Source: Eutrigla gurnardus (lineage: Eukaryota > Chordata > Actinopteri > Perciformes > Triglidae). Taken from it: 64,000 bases of DNA. Location: positions 19,859,287 through 19,923,286 of the forward strand of contig OY741285.1 of the NCBI GenBank assembly GCA_963514095.1, written 5' to 3'. Shown one piece after another: positions 1-23,582 of this stretch (position 1 is its first letter; each line of letters begins with the position of its first letter). The position numbers were made by a program, and so were the translations under genes. The notes beneath the pieces were generated by a model that was not told the origin of the DNA, did not search any database, and worked only from the letters and a program-made list of their open reading frames with translations.

Positions 1-61
1 GTTCATAAATATCTGTAGAAATCAGAAATTAGTAACCCCTCGGGAAAAGGTACAGCTGCAG

Positions 62-660
62 CTGCTTCCAATGGAGGAGCAGACAATCATTCTTCAGCTC
101 CACCAGGTGAGGGCCGCCTTGAGACGGATTGACATCAGTAAGGCTACTGGCCCTGAGGGGATGTCAGGCCGTGTACTCGGGTCATGTGCTGATCAGTTAG
201 CAGGAGTTTTTACAGACATCTTTAACCTCTCCCTGCAACAGGCCACAGTTCCCACCTGCCTTAAGACCATTACCATCGTCCCTATCCCCAAAAAATCTTC
301 CATTACCTGCCTCAATGACTACTAATTATGAAGTGTTTTGAGCAGATGATATTGGCACACATCAGAGGCCGCATACCTGTGGACCTAGACAGCCACCAGT
401 TTGCATATAAGGCAAACAGATCCAAGGAGGACGCTGTCTCCATCGCGCTCCACACAGCCCTGTCCCACCTGGAGCAACCTAACACAAATGTTAGGATGCT
501 CTTCGTGGACTTCAGCTCTGCCTTCAATACCATAATCCCCCATAAACTGGTTCACAAACTAACTCACCTTGGTCCTGCTACCTCACTCTGCTCATGGATC
601 CTGGACTTTCTCTCAAACAGACCGCAGAATGTCAGAATAGGGGATTTGACATCGACAGTA
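62..660 (+). pseudogene. Non-LTR retrotransposon reverse transcriptase fragment (Rex1/L2/CR1-like)
   Basis: Two plus-strand reading blocks (71-325 and 328-786) together resemble the fingers/palm start of a LINE reverse transcriptase. The first carries KATGPEGMSGR, the conserved ATGPDG-type motif, and PIPKK. The second has KCFEQMIL, HQFAYKANRSKEDAV and the catalytic motif A FVDFSSAFNTI. The join near 324 has lost the usual segment between CLNDY and the KCFEQ block and runs into a stop, so a small deletion broke the frame. Similarity fades after about 650, before the YADD motif, so the copy is truncated. Inference: a dead CR1/L2/Rex1-clade fragment; the exact family needs a repeat library. Confidence 0.8.
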
Positions 661-1049
661 GCCGTAGCGTTCACTTGTTGCCATAGTAATGGCAAACATC
701 CGGTCAAGCAAAGAGACAAACTGTTATTCAATATCAAACTTTGGAGACTTTTCTACTGTAATGTAAAATCTTTATGCTCAAATTAAGATTATAATTTGAT
801 TTGGTTGTGTTATCTATACTTAAAGTATGACAAAATGTGCAGTCTTCAATACTATGCTAGCATGTTTGTTCATGGTTTAAGACATTAAAAGCTGCATTCA
901 GCATGTTCAACTCACGTTCAAGGACATATTGCCTCTGTAACTACAACTGTGCTACATTTTAATGTTTTCGTAAGGCTACATTTATCAGTAGGATTTAGTC
1001 ACATGTAAGTCTTTGGTAAATTAATAAAGTTTTGAAAAATATAAAATAA
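661..1049. other. AT-rich spacer without a recognisable gene
   Basis: After the reverse transcriptase fragment the sequence is AT-rich and frames are closed. I see no exon-like block, RNA gene or clear repeat boundary before the hairpin element near 1050. Confidence 0.4.
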
Positions 1050-1220
1050 AAAAAGTCTGTGAAGTGCAGCTGTGTCCGAAACGCAGCCAGTAGGAGAATG
1101 GCTGCGTTTCGGATCGCATGCATTTGCGCCTATGCATGCACGAGACTTGAGAGGATCCGCCGGAACTCGTCATAAACACGTCAAGTTCCCACCACGTCAA
1201 GTGGGTGCACTTCACGGACT
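1050..1220. repeat. Fold-back (MITE-like) sequence with perfect hairpin
   Basis: Positions 1076-1089 and 1099-1112 are perfect 14-base inverted arms around a 9-base loop. On a larger scale AAAGTCTGTGAAGTGCA near 1052-1068 is inverted at about 1206-1224, ending in GTGCACTTCACGGACTTT, as expected of terminal inverted repeats of a small non-autonomous DNA element. No target-site duplication is clear, because an L1 tail was later inserted at the right end. Confidence 0.45.
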
Positions 1221-1228
1221 TTTTTTTC

Positions 1229-1277
<49 letters not shown>

Positions 1278-1314
1278 AATTATATACATAACAAAAACTG
1301 TCGAGCCAGGGGAA
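1221..1314 (-). mobile_element. Very short L1-type 3' tail insertion, reversed
   Basis: A T-run and (ATT)n tract followed by a stretch ending at GAGCCAGGGG is nearly the reverse complement of the 3' end of the L1 copy at about 2985-3030. It is flanked by identical 12-base copies of ACTTCACGGACT (1209-1220 and 1315-1326), a target-site duplication. It is therefore a severely 5'-truncated retrotransposition of the same LINE family in the opposite orientation. Confidence 0.65.
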
Positions 1315-1689
1315 ACTTCACGGACTTTGCACAAAGAATATGGTCTACCCAGTGGCGCTGGCTTTCTTCGTCGCTGACGAATTCGAGCCGAGGCATTTGA
1401 ACTCCCCTTGTTGATGGAGGCTGAGGAATTTTCTCATGTGGGAAATACCATGTGGTAATTCTAACCAACTAGGGCAACGTTGAGGGGAGTGTCTTATGTC
1501 CGCACTTATTTGAGACCATCTGCAGAGAAAAGCATGCGGAGGGAGGTACCCTGGAGATCCCGCATGTTTTTAAAGCCATGTGACATGTCGCAAAGGGAAG
1601 TTAAGGGAGTCACCAGCATTTCTGACGTTTTTATCCCAGAATGCCTGGTTTTGCGAGGCAAATGCATGCGCATGCATGATTGGAAACGC

Positions 1690-3049
1690 ACAAAATGGAG
1701 GCCTGGAAGTCCTATGTTTTGAAACATTAAATAATACTTTTAAAATTAAATGGCTAACAAAATGAATTAATGAAGATGATAATATTTGGAATGCTTTCCC
1801 TAAATTCATTTTTAATTCAATTGGAGGTCTCAAATTCTTGCTAAAATGTGATTATAACCCTGATAAATTACCTGTGAAGTTAGCTAATTTTCACAAGCAA
1901 GCCTTGCTGGCTTGGAACATGCTGTACAAACACAGTTTTTCACCTACAAACTATTACATTTGGAACAACAGGAGTATTCAATATAAAAAAAGATCTTTGT
2001 ATAACAAAAACTGGATAAATAATGGTATTTTTTTAGTTTAACAACTCATGAAAACTGATGGTCAGTTATTACTTTATGAAGAATTTATTTCTAAATTTAG
2101 CATAGAAGTTACGTCAAAAGAATATGATGTAATCTTTAATGCTATCCCCAGGAATGTGTTGCAACTTCTTTTTGGTTATACAACTGATCATTATAGGACA
2201 GCTCCTATAAACAATATTTTTCTGGGGAATGTTGATATCACAACTCACAAATGTACAAATAAATACATCAGGAACCTTTTGATAAATGTACCTATTCCTT
2301 CTGCTATTTTTTTTTTTGGAAATCTCTTTATAAAGATGTGAATTGGAAAAAAATGTGGTTGATTAGTAATACATTTTGTCTGAATAACAAGGAAGTCTCT
2401 TACAAAATTATACATAAAATATATCCAGCAAAAAAAACATTAGAAAGATTTAAACTTAATATTAAGTATTCATGTGATTTCTGTGGTTTGTTTGATGAAT
2501 CTATAACACGTTTATTTTTTCATTGTTTATATTGTCAAATGTTTTTGTTAAATGTACAAAAGTTTATTAAAAACAAAACTGGACATTCACTAGAACTACA
2601 TGAAAAGGACATTTTGTTTTACTTTGAAAATAACAAAATGGAGCTGGGATCGGCTCCAGCCCCCCCTGGCCCTGAATACAGGATAAGCGGTAGAAAATGG
2701 ATGGATGGATAACAAAATGGAAAATGATTTTATTTTTTGTTTCTTGTTTCTTGTTTTATATTTAGGTAAATTTCACATACATAAAAAGAAATGGACTAAC
2801 AGCAAACCAAATTTTACACTTTTTTTGCAGGAACTTATAATACAGCACCGACATCAATGGACTTCAATTACCAAAGGTTTTAAAAACAAACTCTATTTTG
2901 CATAAGTTTTTATTTAATTAATATGTTTGTTTTTTCCTCTTTCTCTCTCTTTGTATATTTATACCTTTATTTATTTTCTCTCTTCCCCTGGCTCGACAGT
3001 TTTTGATATGTATAATAATTATTAATAAAGTTAAAACATTTTTAAAAAA
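1690..3049 (+). mobile_element. 5'-truncated L1-type LINE, C-terminal ORF2 remnant
   Basis: A degraded plus-strand reading frame (about 1838-2905, with breaks) has the composition of the C-terminal end of an L1/Tx1 ORF2. It contains a CDFCG...HC zinc-knuckle-like block (residues within 2338-2712) preceded by SYKIIHKIYPAKKTLERF. A 3' UTR with an ATTAATAAAG-like tail and an A-run follows. The copy is bounded by a 12-base target-site duplication, GATTGGAAACGC, at 1678-1689 and 3050-3061. A SINE tail (2643-2708) splits the reading frame. The family name is inferred from the zinc-knuckle layout; the insertion boundaries are seen directly. Confidence 0.75.
2643..2708 (+). mobile_element. SINE 3'-tail fragment nested in the L1 copy
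   Basis: The block containing GGATAAGCGGTAGAAAATGG and (GGAT)n matches the 3' end of the full SINE at 48076-48450 (opposite orientation there). It is flanked by a 13-base duplication ATAACAAAATGGA at 2630-2642 and 2709-2721. Removing it rejoins the L1 frame (...FENNKM + ENDF...), so it landed after the L1 copy. Confidence 0.75.
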
Positions 3050-3129
3050 GATTGGAAACGCGCCTAATGTTTCACTCTCAATCAGATCGTCACATTTAAA
3101 GACTGCACAGTCAGCAAGAGGACCGAAAC

Positions 3130-15153
<12,024 letters not shown>

Positions 15154-16392
15154 GGTGTCCACCGATGACTCCTGTCTACAAACACACACACATCGGACGC
15201 CACTGTCTCCTGTGTGTGTCGTTTGGGGGATGCTGGAGGGGAAGTGCAAGGATAGGCACCGACGCTGCCTTCAAATGTTCCCCGGAAAGCTGCAGGTTGG
15301 AAGGTTTGAAATTTTAAATATGCTGTTACATTCTCACTTTCCATCATTCAAGTGCATGTTATCGTAAATTCGTTTTAAAACAACAACTATGCAAGTTAAA
15401 AAATAGCAATCAATTAGCCTGCATACAGTTAGTAAGGAAAAGGCCAAAATAATAAAGAAATGTAACACTGTATTCAACAAATATTGGCAGCTGTTCTGTG
15501 ACAGTCACCGAACAAATACCCCAAAGTCTCACAAAAGAGCTACTTGTAGAAGATCGAGCTGAATTTCCAATTTGATTGTCCTTTTTGAAGCGCGTTCAGG
15601 TACAAGTTCTTATAATTCCAACAGCATGTAAAGGCAGCACAGCGAAAGCAGGAGAATACACCAATCAGAGCGGGGTGTATTTTTCTCCTGTTATTATTAC
15701 CCAACTGAACCAGCAGATGGCGGCGTGGCACCAGCCAAGCTGTTATCAGCCACATCTTGCGTTTGAAAAGTTAATCTGTAACATTGAACTGTTATATTTC
15801 AGTTAAACACGATATAGATTGTTAGAATTTTATTTCACGTGTCCATAGAACGGCGGGATCGATCGCAAAGTGTGTGATAGCTTTGTTTAGCTTTGATGAT
15901 AACCTATGATACTTCTTCAACTGACATATTTAGATTTAGATTTATTTGTCCCGTAGGGAGATTTGTCTTCACTTGACAGTACATTACACATCGCAGACGA
16001 CAACAGACACGACATGCACACCAACAATATATGACATAAACAACAATAGCAACAGACACTTTACATGACACCACAAGAGCGGACAGACAGATCAGCGGGG
16101 CCTGCTATTAAGGGCAGCCATGGCTGCGGGGATCAGGCTATTCCCCAGCCGAGCCCTCCTGAACTTCATGGTTCTGTACCTGCGCCCTACACAAAACTCA
16201 TGTGGGTATATTTGATGATATCATGATATGTTTGTGTGAGTCGATAAGACGTAAAACGGCAGATAAAGTGGCGTGAGATTGATGGTTAACAGTCAGCAAC
16301 GCTACTTCCTGAGTTTAGGGAAGGGGCTTGGTCCGGTGCCTGCGCCCCGCGCGAACGCGCATCAAATTAGCATCGATGAAGTTTGTGCGAAC
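15154..16392. promoter_or_regulatory. Shared 5' region of rgs9 (minus) and gna13 (plus)
   Basis: The two start codons are 1.24 kb apart and point away from each other, so both promoters must lie here or in upstream non-coding exons. The gna13 side is GC-rich (16320-16390, CGCCCCGCGCGAACGCGC). The middle contains a LINE 3' fragment (15935-16200). No TATA box is evident. Confidence 0.5.
15935..16200 (-). mobile_element. LINE 3' end fragment in the intergenic region
   Basis: Read on minus it encodes KFRRARLGNSLIPAAMAALN and a stop, the typical C-terminus of L2/Rex1-type ORF2. An untranslated tail then ends in AAATCTAAATCTA repeats at about 15937-15950. It is 5'-truncated and probably not functional, but lies between two divergent promoters. 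Confidence 0.65.
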
Positions 16393-19300
16393 ATGGCGGA
16401 TTTCCTGCCGACCAGGTCCGTGTTAAAAGTGTGTCTACCCGTCTGCCTGCTGAACAGCGGGGAGGTCGATCAGCTGCGAAAGTCCAAGGAGATCGACCGA
16501 TGTCTCTCGCGGGAGAAAACGTACGTGAAGCGGCTGGTGAAGATCCTGCTGCTCGGCGCTGGCGAGAGCGGCAAGTCGACTTTCCTCAAACAAATGCGGA
16601 TCATCCATGGCCAGGACTTCGACCAGCAAGCCCGGGAGGACTTCAGAGCCACGATTTACAGCAACGTTATCAAAGGTAAGCCTTCGCTGCTCGCAGTGGA
16701 GGGTGCGTCGGGAGATAAGACTGCGTTGCCTTTAACAGAAAGGCGCTTAAAATGGATGGAAAAGTTTCCACATCAGTGTTAGCCGCGGCAGCTGGGCGAA
16801 AGGACACACATAAACAGTCTACATCTGCTGTCGGCACACCCATACGGACCGCGTTTCTCCTTGAAATGTATCCCCCTGTTTCTATTTATTTTAAAGACTT
16901 CGTAGCCGTGTACCCGTTTTAAACGTAGATCACAGCCGCACACGCCAGCACTTTCGGATAGCCATCGGCGAGTTTTGTTGCTCAACTGCTAACGCAGGGA
17001 TGTAGCTAATGGAGGGTAAACCCACCAGTGTGTTGTAAGGTGTTCCTGTTTTTCCACTCTGTACATACAGGGAGCTCTCTGAATACCATAGGACAGTTTA
17101 GCAGATTAGAGAATTTAGTAAAAAAAACACCTTAAATGCAGTTAAGTTAGTTTATACCTCTCTGAATGTCTGAAAATGTAATACATAATATGATTTGCCC
17201 AACAAATTTTTTTTTTTTTTTTGTAGCATTAGGAAGATCAGGTGTTACTGTAACTGTGCCCACCCCCTTTACATGTTAATAACATCACTTTTATCTGCAT
17301 AAATATTTGTGATTTCTGTTTATATTGTGATACCTATGAAATATTTTTAGTTTTTTTTTTACATCCTGCTCTTATCAGACCAGACAGGTTTGTAGGACAC
17401 CTGTTGTATTTGTTTGGCACCCTGCTAGTTCGTTTTTTAACACGCTGGGCATACATCACTTCCTCTCCAGGTGTGCGTGTGTTGGTGGATGCCAGGGAGA
17501 AGCTGCACATCCCCTGGGGTGACCAGGGCAACCAGAAGCATGGGGACAGCCTGATGGCGTTTGACACCCGGTCAGCTAAGATGGCCAGCGGGCAGCTAGA
17601 GACGTCCGTCTTCCTGCGGTACCTGTCTGCCATCAAAGCCCTGTGGGATGACTCGGGTATACAGAACGCATATGATCGCCGCAGGGAGTTTCAGCTGGTA
17701 GGTGGACGTAAATGCTCCCATTGACATATGCCTGTCTTTGACAGAATGGGGTGTCAGAGTCTCGGGTAGTCTCAGACCTGTAACCAGGGATGATTCTAGG
17801 ATCAGCATTTTAGGGGTGCTGAGCACCAAATTTTCCATTTTTTTATAACAAAAACTGTACATTTTAACGTTACTTTGAACTAGCAGTCCCATATTTCTGA
17901 ATGAAGAACATCAGACTTTGGGGGAAGGGGAAATGACTGTGACTGTAAATCTTAGTTTAATGCTGAGCCATCACTTGATTTACAAAGTACTACAAATGAA
18001 ATTGTATTGAAATTAAAAGATAATGAGGTAAACAGTCAGCTAGCTAACTCCTATGAAAAAAACATAGGACATAGAACATCTGGGATTGGTAAAAGAAATG
18101 TGTAACACATCGTTGTTTGAGATACTCACTGGAACGACAGACAGAAACTACACACACTGTACCGCTTCACGCCGGCTACTGCGGGGCTTCGGGGGGCAGT
18201 CGGGGCAGGTGGGAGAGATAAAGTGGATCATACCATACCATGATGGTGTTGGGAGGGGGGGGGGGGTCTGTTGTATTTGTGTTGTTAAAATATAATTTTA
18301 AAGTAAACCATACACTGTCTATGGTTTTTTGACCATGTTTAAGCTTGTCAAACAAGGACTTGCGTTTAAAAAACATAATTTTTATAGTGCATTTATTTAT
18401 GCAATTTTTGTTAGGGGTGCTGGGACTCAATTTAGCGGTGCTAAAGCACCCTTACAACGGGCTAGATACGCCTATACCTGTAGCAGAGGTGAAACGGGGG
18501 GAGATCGGAAGGGACATTTTAAAGACATGTTATGTGCGTGACCCACCACCGGGGGTTTTAAACGTTGATCCGAAGAAGACAGAAAGCCTGTAGTTTGCCG
18601 TTTTATATGTCAACATGCTGTACACGACGCAAAGCAACTTCACTTTTGCTAGTCGTGTAAATGTGCACGACAGTATCAGTATAAACGGTGCAATTCCGTC
18701 ATATTAAGGGGTCTTCTTTTCGTGATTATGGCAGTATCTCTGTGTAAAGGCGTCTTTACACAGAGGTTTTCTCTGATAGCTTTACTGAAAAATAGAGGCG
18801 GCCCAAGTTTTGAACACAACTCTCTTCATTTTTTGGGCTTCTTCTGAAAAGTCAGAGTGAAAGAGTTGAAATGTGGGGAAACGAGTGGAAATGGAAAGTG
18901 AAACTTCTTCTTAATTTATCATCCCTTTCCTCGCTCCCTGTAATTCTAGCCCTGGTTCTCGCCGTCTGTCTGTTGAGTGGTCAGACATGTGATTGACTAA
19001 GCTTCCTGTTTACACCTCTCCCCGCTCCTTATGTCTTGGCTGTCAGCATACATGTTTGAGCACACTTGGATGTTTTCCCCCCAGAATAACAGCTGCAGTC
19101 GCCACTGCGTTCACGTGTCTTCGCTGGGACCTTCCCATACTCTTTATTTTGCCCAGTCTTACTTTTGCAGCCTGCTGTGATTTTTTAAAATTTTTAGTTA
19201 TTGTATTTTTTATTTTTTTTTACAAACTCCACTTGTTTAATTGGTCATGCGATGAACTTAACACATCATCCAGCAGTTCAGGGGAGAATCAAGGACACGC

Positions 19301-20972
19301 TTTCAGTAATGAGACACAAGCAGAACATTAACATTTTCCTGTCCGTTGCATAAGGCTCAACTGTTCTCAATGGCATTTTGTTTTGCATCTCACACACACA
19401 CACTCAGCTTGCGTTGGTTGTGAGCTTTTTGTGCAGACAGAACGGGGAATAAGAGCGATCAGAGCTGGAATGTTGATCTGTAGTTAAAGAGCTTTATGCT
19501 TTGGCTCTCTTACTCGGCGTTCTTTTTGCACAAACGCAAAGATTGTAACACCTAGGACACATGCAAACATATACATTCTGTGTGCATATAGTGCTAGCCT
19601 GCAACTAACCATTATTTTCTTAGTTTTGTTTGTGTCTAAAACAACAGAGCAATTCCAACTTCAACTTTTTATTTGTCAATTACTTTCATGTACCACACAA
19701 AAGAAACCGAAACGTTTCCCCCGTCCCACGGTGAGATAAAGTGCACAGGCACAACAGAGAAAACAACACACTGGGGTAAACAAAAAACAATAAAATGCAC
19801 AACATATTACTAATACTAGATACAAAAATATCTATTGATCAGGAAAATAATAATATATGTACTTTTATGATATATTATTTTACATATTTTTGTTTTAAGA
19901 AATGATATTCCTTATTTAAAGGCAGTGTATGCATATCACAAACGCAGAACTACCTGCTGGTCATCACTTTCATGCTCAAAAGGGAGGATATGCCGCTTTT
20001 TTCTGATTAGTACTATTTGATTCAATCGCCTTCTCTTAAAATCATGCAAATGTAATAAGATAATAGCCCCCACATGTCAGATACCTAATCAGAAAAATAC
20101 GCCAGATCAAATCCATAGGAATGCAGCGAGCGACGCCTGGACTACTTTTAAAGGTTGTAACCTTTTCCCTCAACCGGTGAATCATTATTTTACTCCTTAA
20201 AATGGTTATGACATGGATTTATTTCATAACTATAGTAATATGCCGTTAAAACATTCACTAGTAAATATATTGCAATAACCATATATTATATATGTATTAC
20301 CTGACAATAACGCATATTGGTAAGTTACAGTCACAGCAGCTGCAGAGTTGTTAAGTTGGGGGTTCTCAATGGTGGGGGTCTAATTTGTTTTTCTGCCAGC
20401 AGGTACAACCTATTGTGTTTTTAAAATGACACAATTTGTTTCACAGATCACATGTGCCCTCGGGCTCTCTTGTTAATTATCATTGACAACACACGTGAAT
20501 TGGCGCAATTTACGTCCTAAAAAGGTTCACAGAACATTTCACTGTCTTGTCTCACTTTATTGTTTTGTTTTGTTTATCAGTGAGGCAACATATATTTCAA
20601 ATAAGACGGTAAAACACCGATCTGCCTGCAAGTGTTGTGAGGTTACACTTCAAATGTCACATTGACATTTGAAGTGTAACCCTGTGTTTCAGTTTTGCTT
20701 TTCCAGCTCGCTTGTATGAACACCATGGTTCGCGCTTTATAATGGCCAGAAAGAACTCAGAACGTCTGCTCTGCTTGTTTCCCTTCTGCTTTTTAAATGT
20801 TTTGACTATTCCATATTTTGAGCTTTTCATCTCATGTGAAATGTGACCAGAATTCAAGTGAGCTTCACAGAAAGGTAGCGAGTTGGTCTTTTGGCTTCAG
20901 TATAGCACAACACCATTTTACTTCTCCCTTGTGTAATCTTTGCTTTGCATACACACACACACACATACACGC

Positions 20973-21005
<33 letters not shown>

Positions 21006-23507
21006 TACACGCACCCACATACACATATACGCACACACACACACACACACACACACAGGTTTTTCAGGTCAGGTTAGTTTTTTTTTTTTTTTTCTTTTTT
21101 TTTAGATCAAAAGGTGAATACAGAAGCTTACAGTGGGGGGAAATGGATGGTGCTAGCACTCAGAAATACAACCCAAACAATTACTATGGCTGATAAAATT
21201 AGAGTTTACAAATACGTGCAAAACAAATTAACCAGGAGACACTGCGGGTCACGGGAGAGACGGCATGGAGAATCCATGGTGCAGTCAGTTCTTGGTTTAT
21301 GTTGAGAGCAGGACACACACAGATAAAGGAATGCATCACAGTCTTGGCAGCCTCGTGTCTGGGCTTGCACTAATTGTGCACGAACAGCATCAGAACAGTC
21401 TTGAAAAAACACCAGTACACACACATACGCACACACTCGCATGCAGAGCTCGCCACACTTCTGTGTACATCAAAGACATACTTATAAACACGTCTACTAC
21501 AATACCAAATACTCTGCATCCTGCTTCAGCTATTGGGAGCCTACTCAGCGCACACAGTTGTGCGTGTGTGGTAGCTAAAGAGAGTGTTGGCCTGCCTCTA
21601 CATCTACAACAGCAACAAATGTATGCTGTCGAATGCCAGAATAGCAAAAATGCTGTTTTATGATTTTAAATGACTGAATCTCATAATTTGTAGAATTAAC
21701 AGAACTTCCTTCTCTGTCCTGTCGCAGGGTGAGTCAGTGAAGTATTTCTTGGACAATCTGGATAAGCTTGGCGAGCCGGTAAGTTGTTTCTGCCAGCACT
21801 GATTGTTGTGATCAAATGTATTTTATATATGTGTGTGTGTGTGTGTGTGTGTATATGTATATGTGTATATATGTGTATATATATATATACAGTGGTGTGA
21901 AAAAGTATTTGCCCCCTTCCTGCTTTCTTCTTTTTTTGCATGTTTGTCACACTTAAATGTTTCAGATCACCAAACAAATTTTAATATAAGTCAAGGATAA
22001 CTCAAGTAAACACAAAATGCAGTTTTTAAATGAAGGTTTGTATTATAAAGGGAGAAAAAAATCCAAACCTTCATGGCCCTGTGTGAAAAAGTATTTGCCC
22101 CTCCAGTTAAAACATAACTTAACTAAGGTTTATCACACTTGAGTTCAATTTCTCTAGCCACCCCCAGGCCTGATCACTGCCACACCAGTTCCCAATCAAG
22201 AATTCACTTAAATTGGACCTGCCTGACAAAGTGAAGCTCCTCAAAAGCAAGACATCATGGTGAAAACCAAAGAAATTCAGGAACAAATGAGAAAGAAAGC
22301 AATTGAGATCTATCAGTCTGGAAAAGGTTATAAAGCCATTTCTAAAGCTTTGAGACTCAAGAGAACCACAGTGAGAGCCATAATCCACAAATGGCGAATA
22401 CATGACACCGTAATGAGCCTTCCCAGGAGTGGCCGGCCAACCAAAATGACGCCAAGAGTGCAGCGACGACTCATCCAAGAGGTCACAAAAGACCCCAGAA
22501 CAACATCAAAAGAACTGCAGGCCTCGCTTGCATCAATTAAGGTCAATGTTCATGACTCTACCATAAGAAAGACACTGGGCAAAAATGGCCTACATGGCCG
22601 AGTTCCAAGACGGAAACCACTGCTGAGCCAAAAAAATATTAAAGCTTGTCTAATGTTTGCCAGGAAACATCTTGCTGATCCCCAACACTTTTGAGAGAAT
22701 ACTTTGTGGACTGACGAGACAAAAGTTGAACTTTATGGAAGGTGTGTGTCCCAATACATCTGGCGTAAAAGTAACACCGCTTTTCAGAAAAAGAACATCA
22801 TACCAACAGTAAAATATGGTGGTGGTAGTGTGATGGCATGGAGCTGTTTTGCTGCTTCAGGGCCTGGAAGACTTGCTGTGATAAATGGAGCCATGAATTC
22901 TGCTGTCTACCAACAAATCCTGAAGGAGAATGTCCGTCCATCTGTTCGAGACCTCAAGCTGAAGCGAACTTGGGTTCTGCAGCAGGATACTGATCCAAAA
23001 CACACCAGCAAGTCCACCTCTGAATGGCTAAAGAAGAACAAAATTAAGACTTTGGAGTGGCCTAGTCAAAGTCCTGACCTGAATCCTATTGAGATGCTGT
23101 GGCATGACCTCAAAAAGGCGGTTCATGCTCGAAAACCCTCCAATAAGGTTGAATTACAACGAGGAGTGGGCCAAAATTCCTCCACAGCGCTGTCAAAGAC
23201 CCATTACAAGTTATCGCAAACGCTTGATGGCTGTTGCTGCTGCTAAGGGTGGCCCAACCAGTTATTAGGTTTAGGGGGCAAATACTTTTTCACATAGGGC
23301 AATGTACATTTGGATTTTCTTTTCCCCTCAATAAAAGAAAACTTCATTTAAAAACTGCATTTTGTGTTTAATTGTGTTGTCCTTGCCTTATATTAAAATG
23401 TGTTTGATGATCTGAAACATTTAAGTGTGACAAACATGCAAAAAAAGAAGAAAGCAGGAAGGGGGCAAATACTTTTTCACACCACTGTATGTGTGTATAT
23501 ATGTATA

Positions 23508-23582
<75 letters not shown>

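Noticed and set aside
20641..20681. microRNA precursor
   Set aside because: The 3-base loop and 19-base perfect arms do not suit a normal precursor; treated as a palindrome.
20854..21105. Cys-Val and Thr-His rich frames
   Set aside because: Translations of (CA)n/(GT)n microsatellites; the same holds for frames at 7253-7604, 10833-11126, 56852-57274 and 59833-60159.
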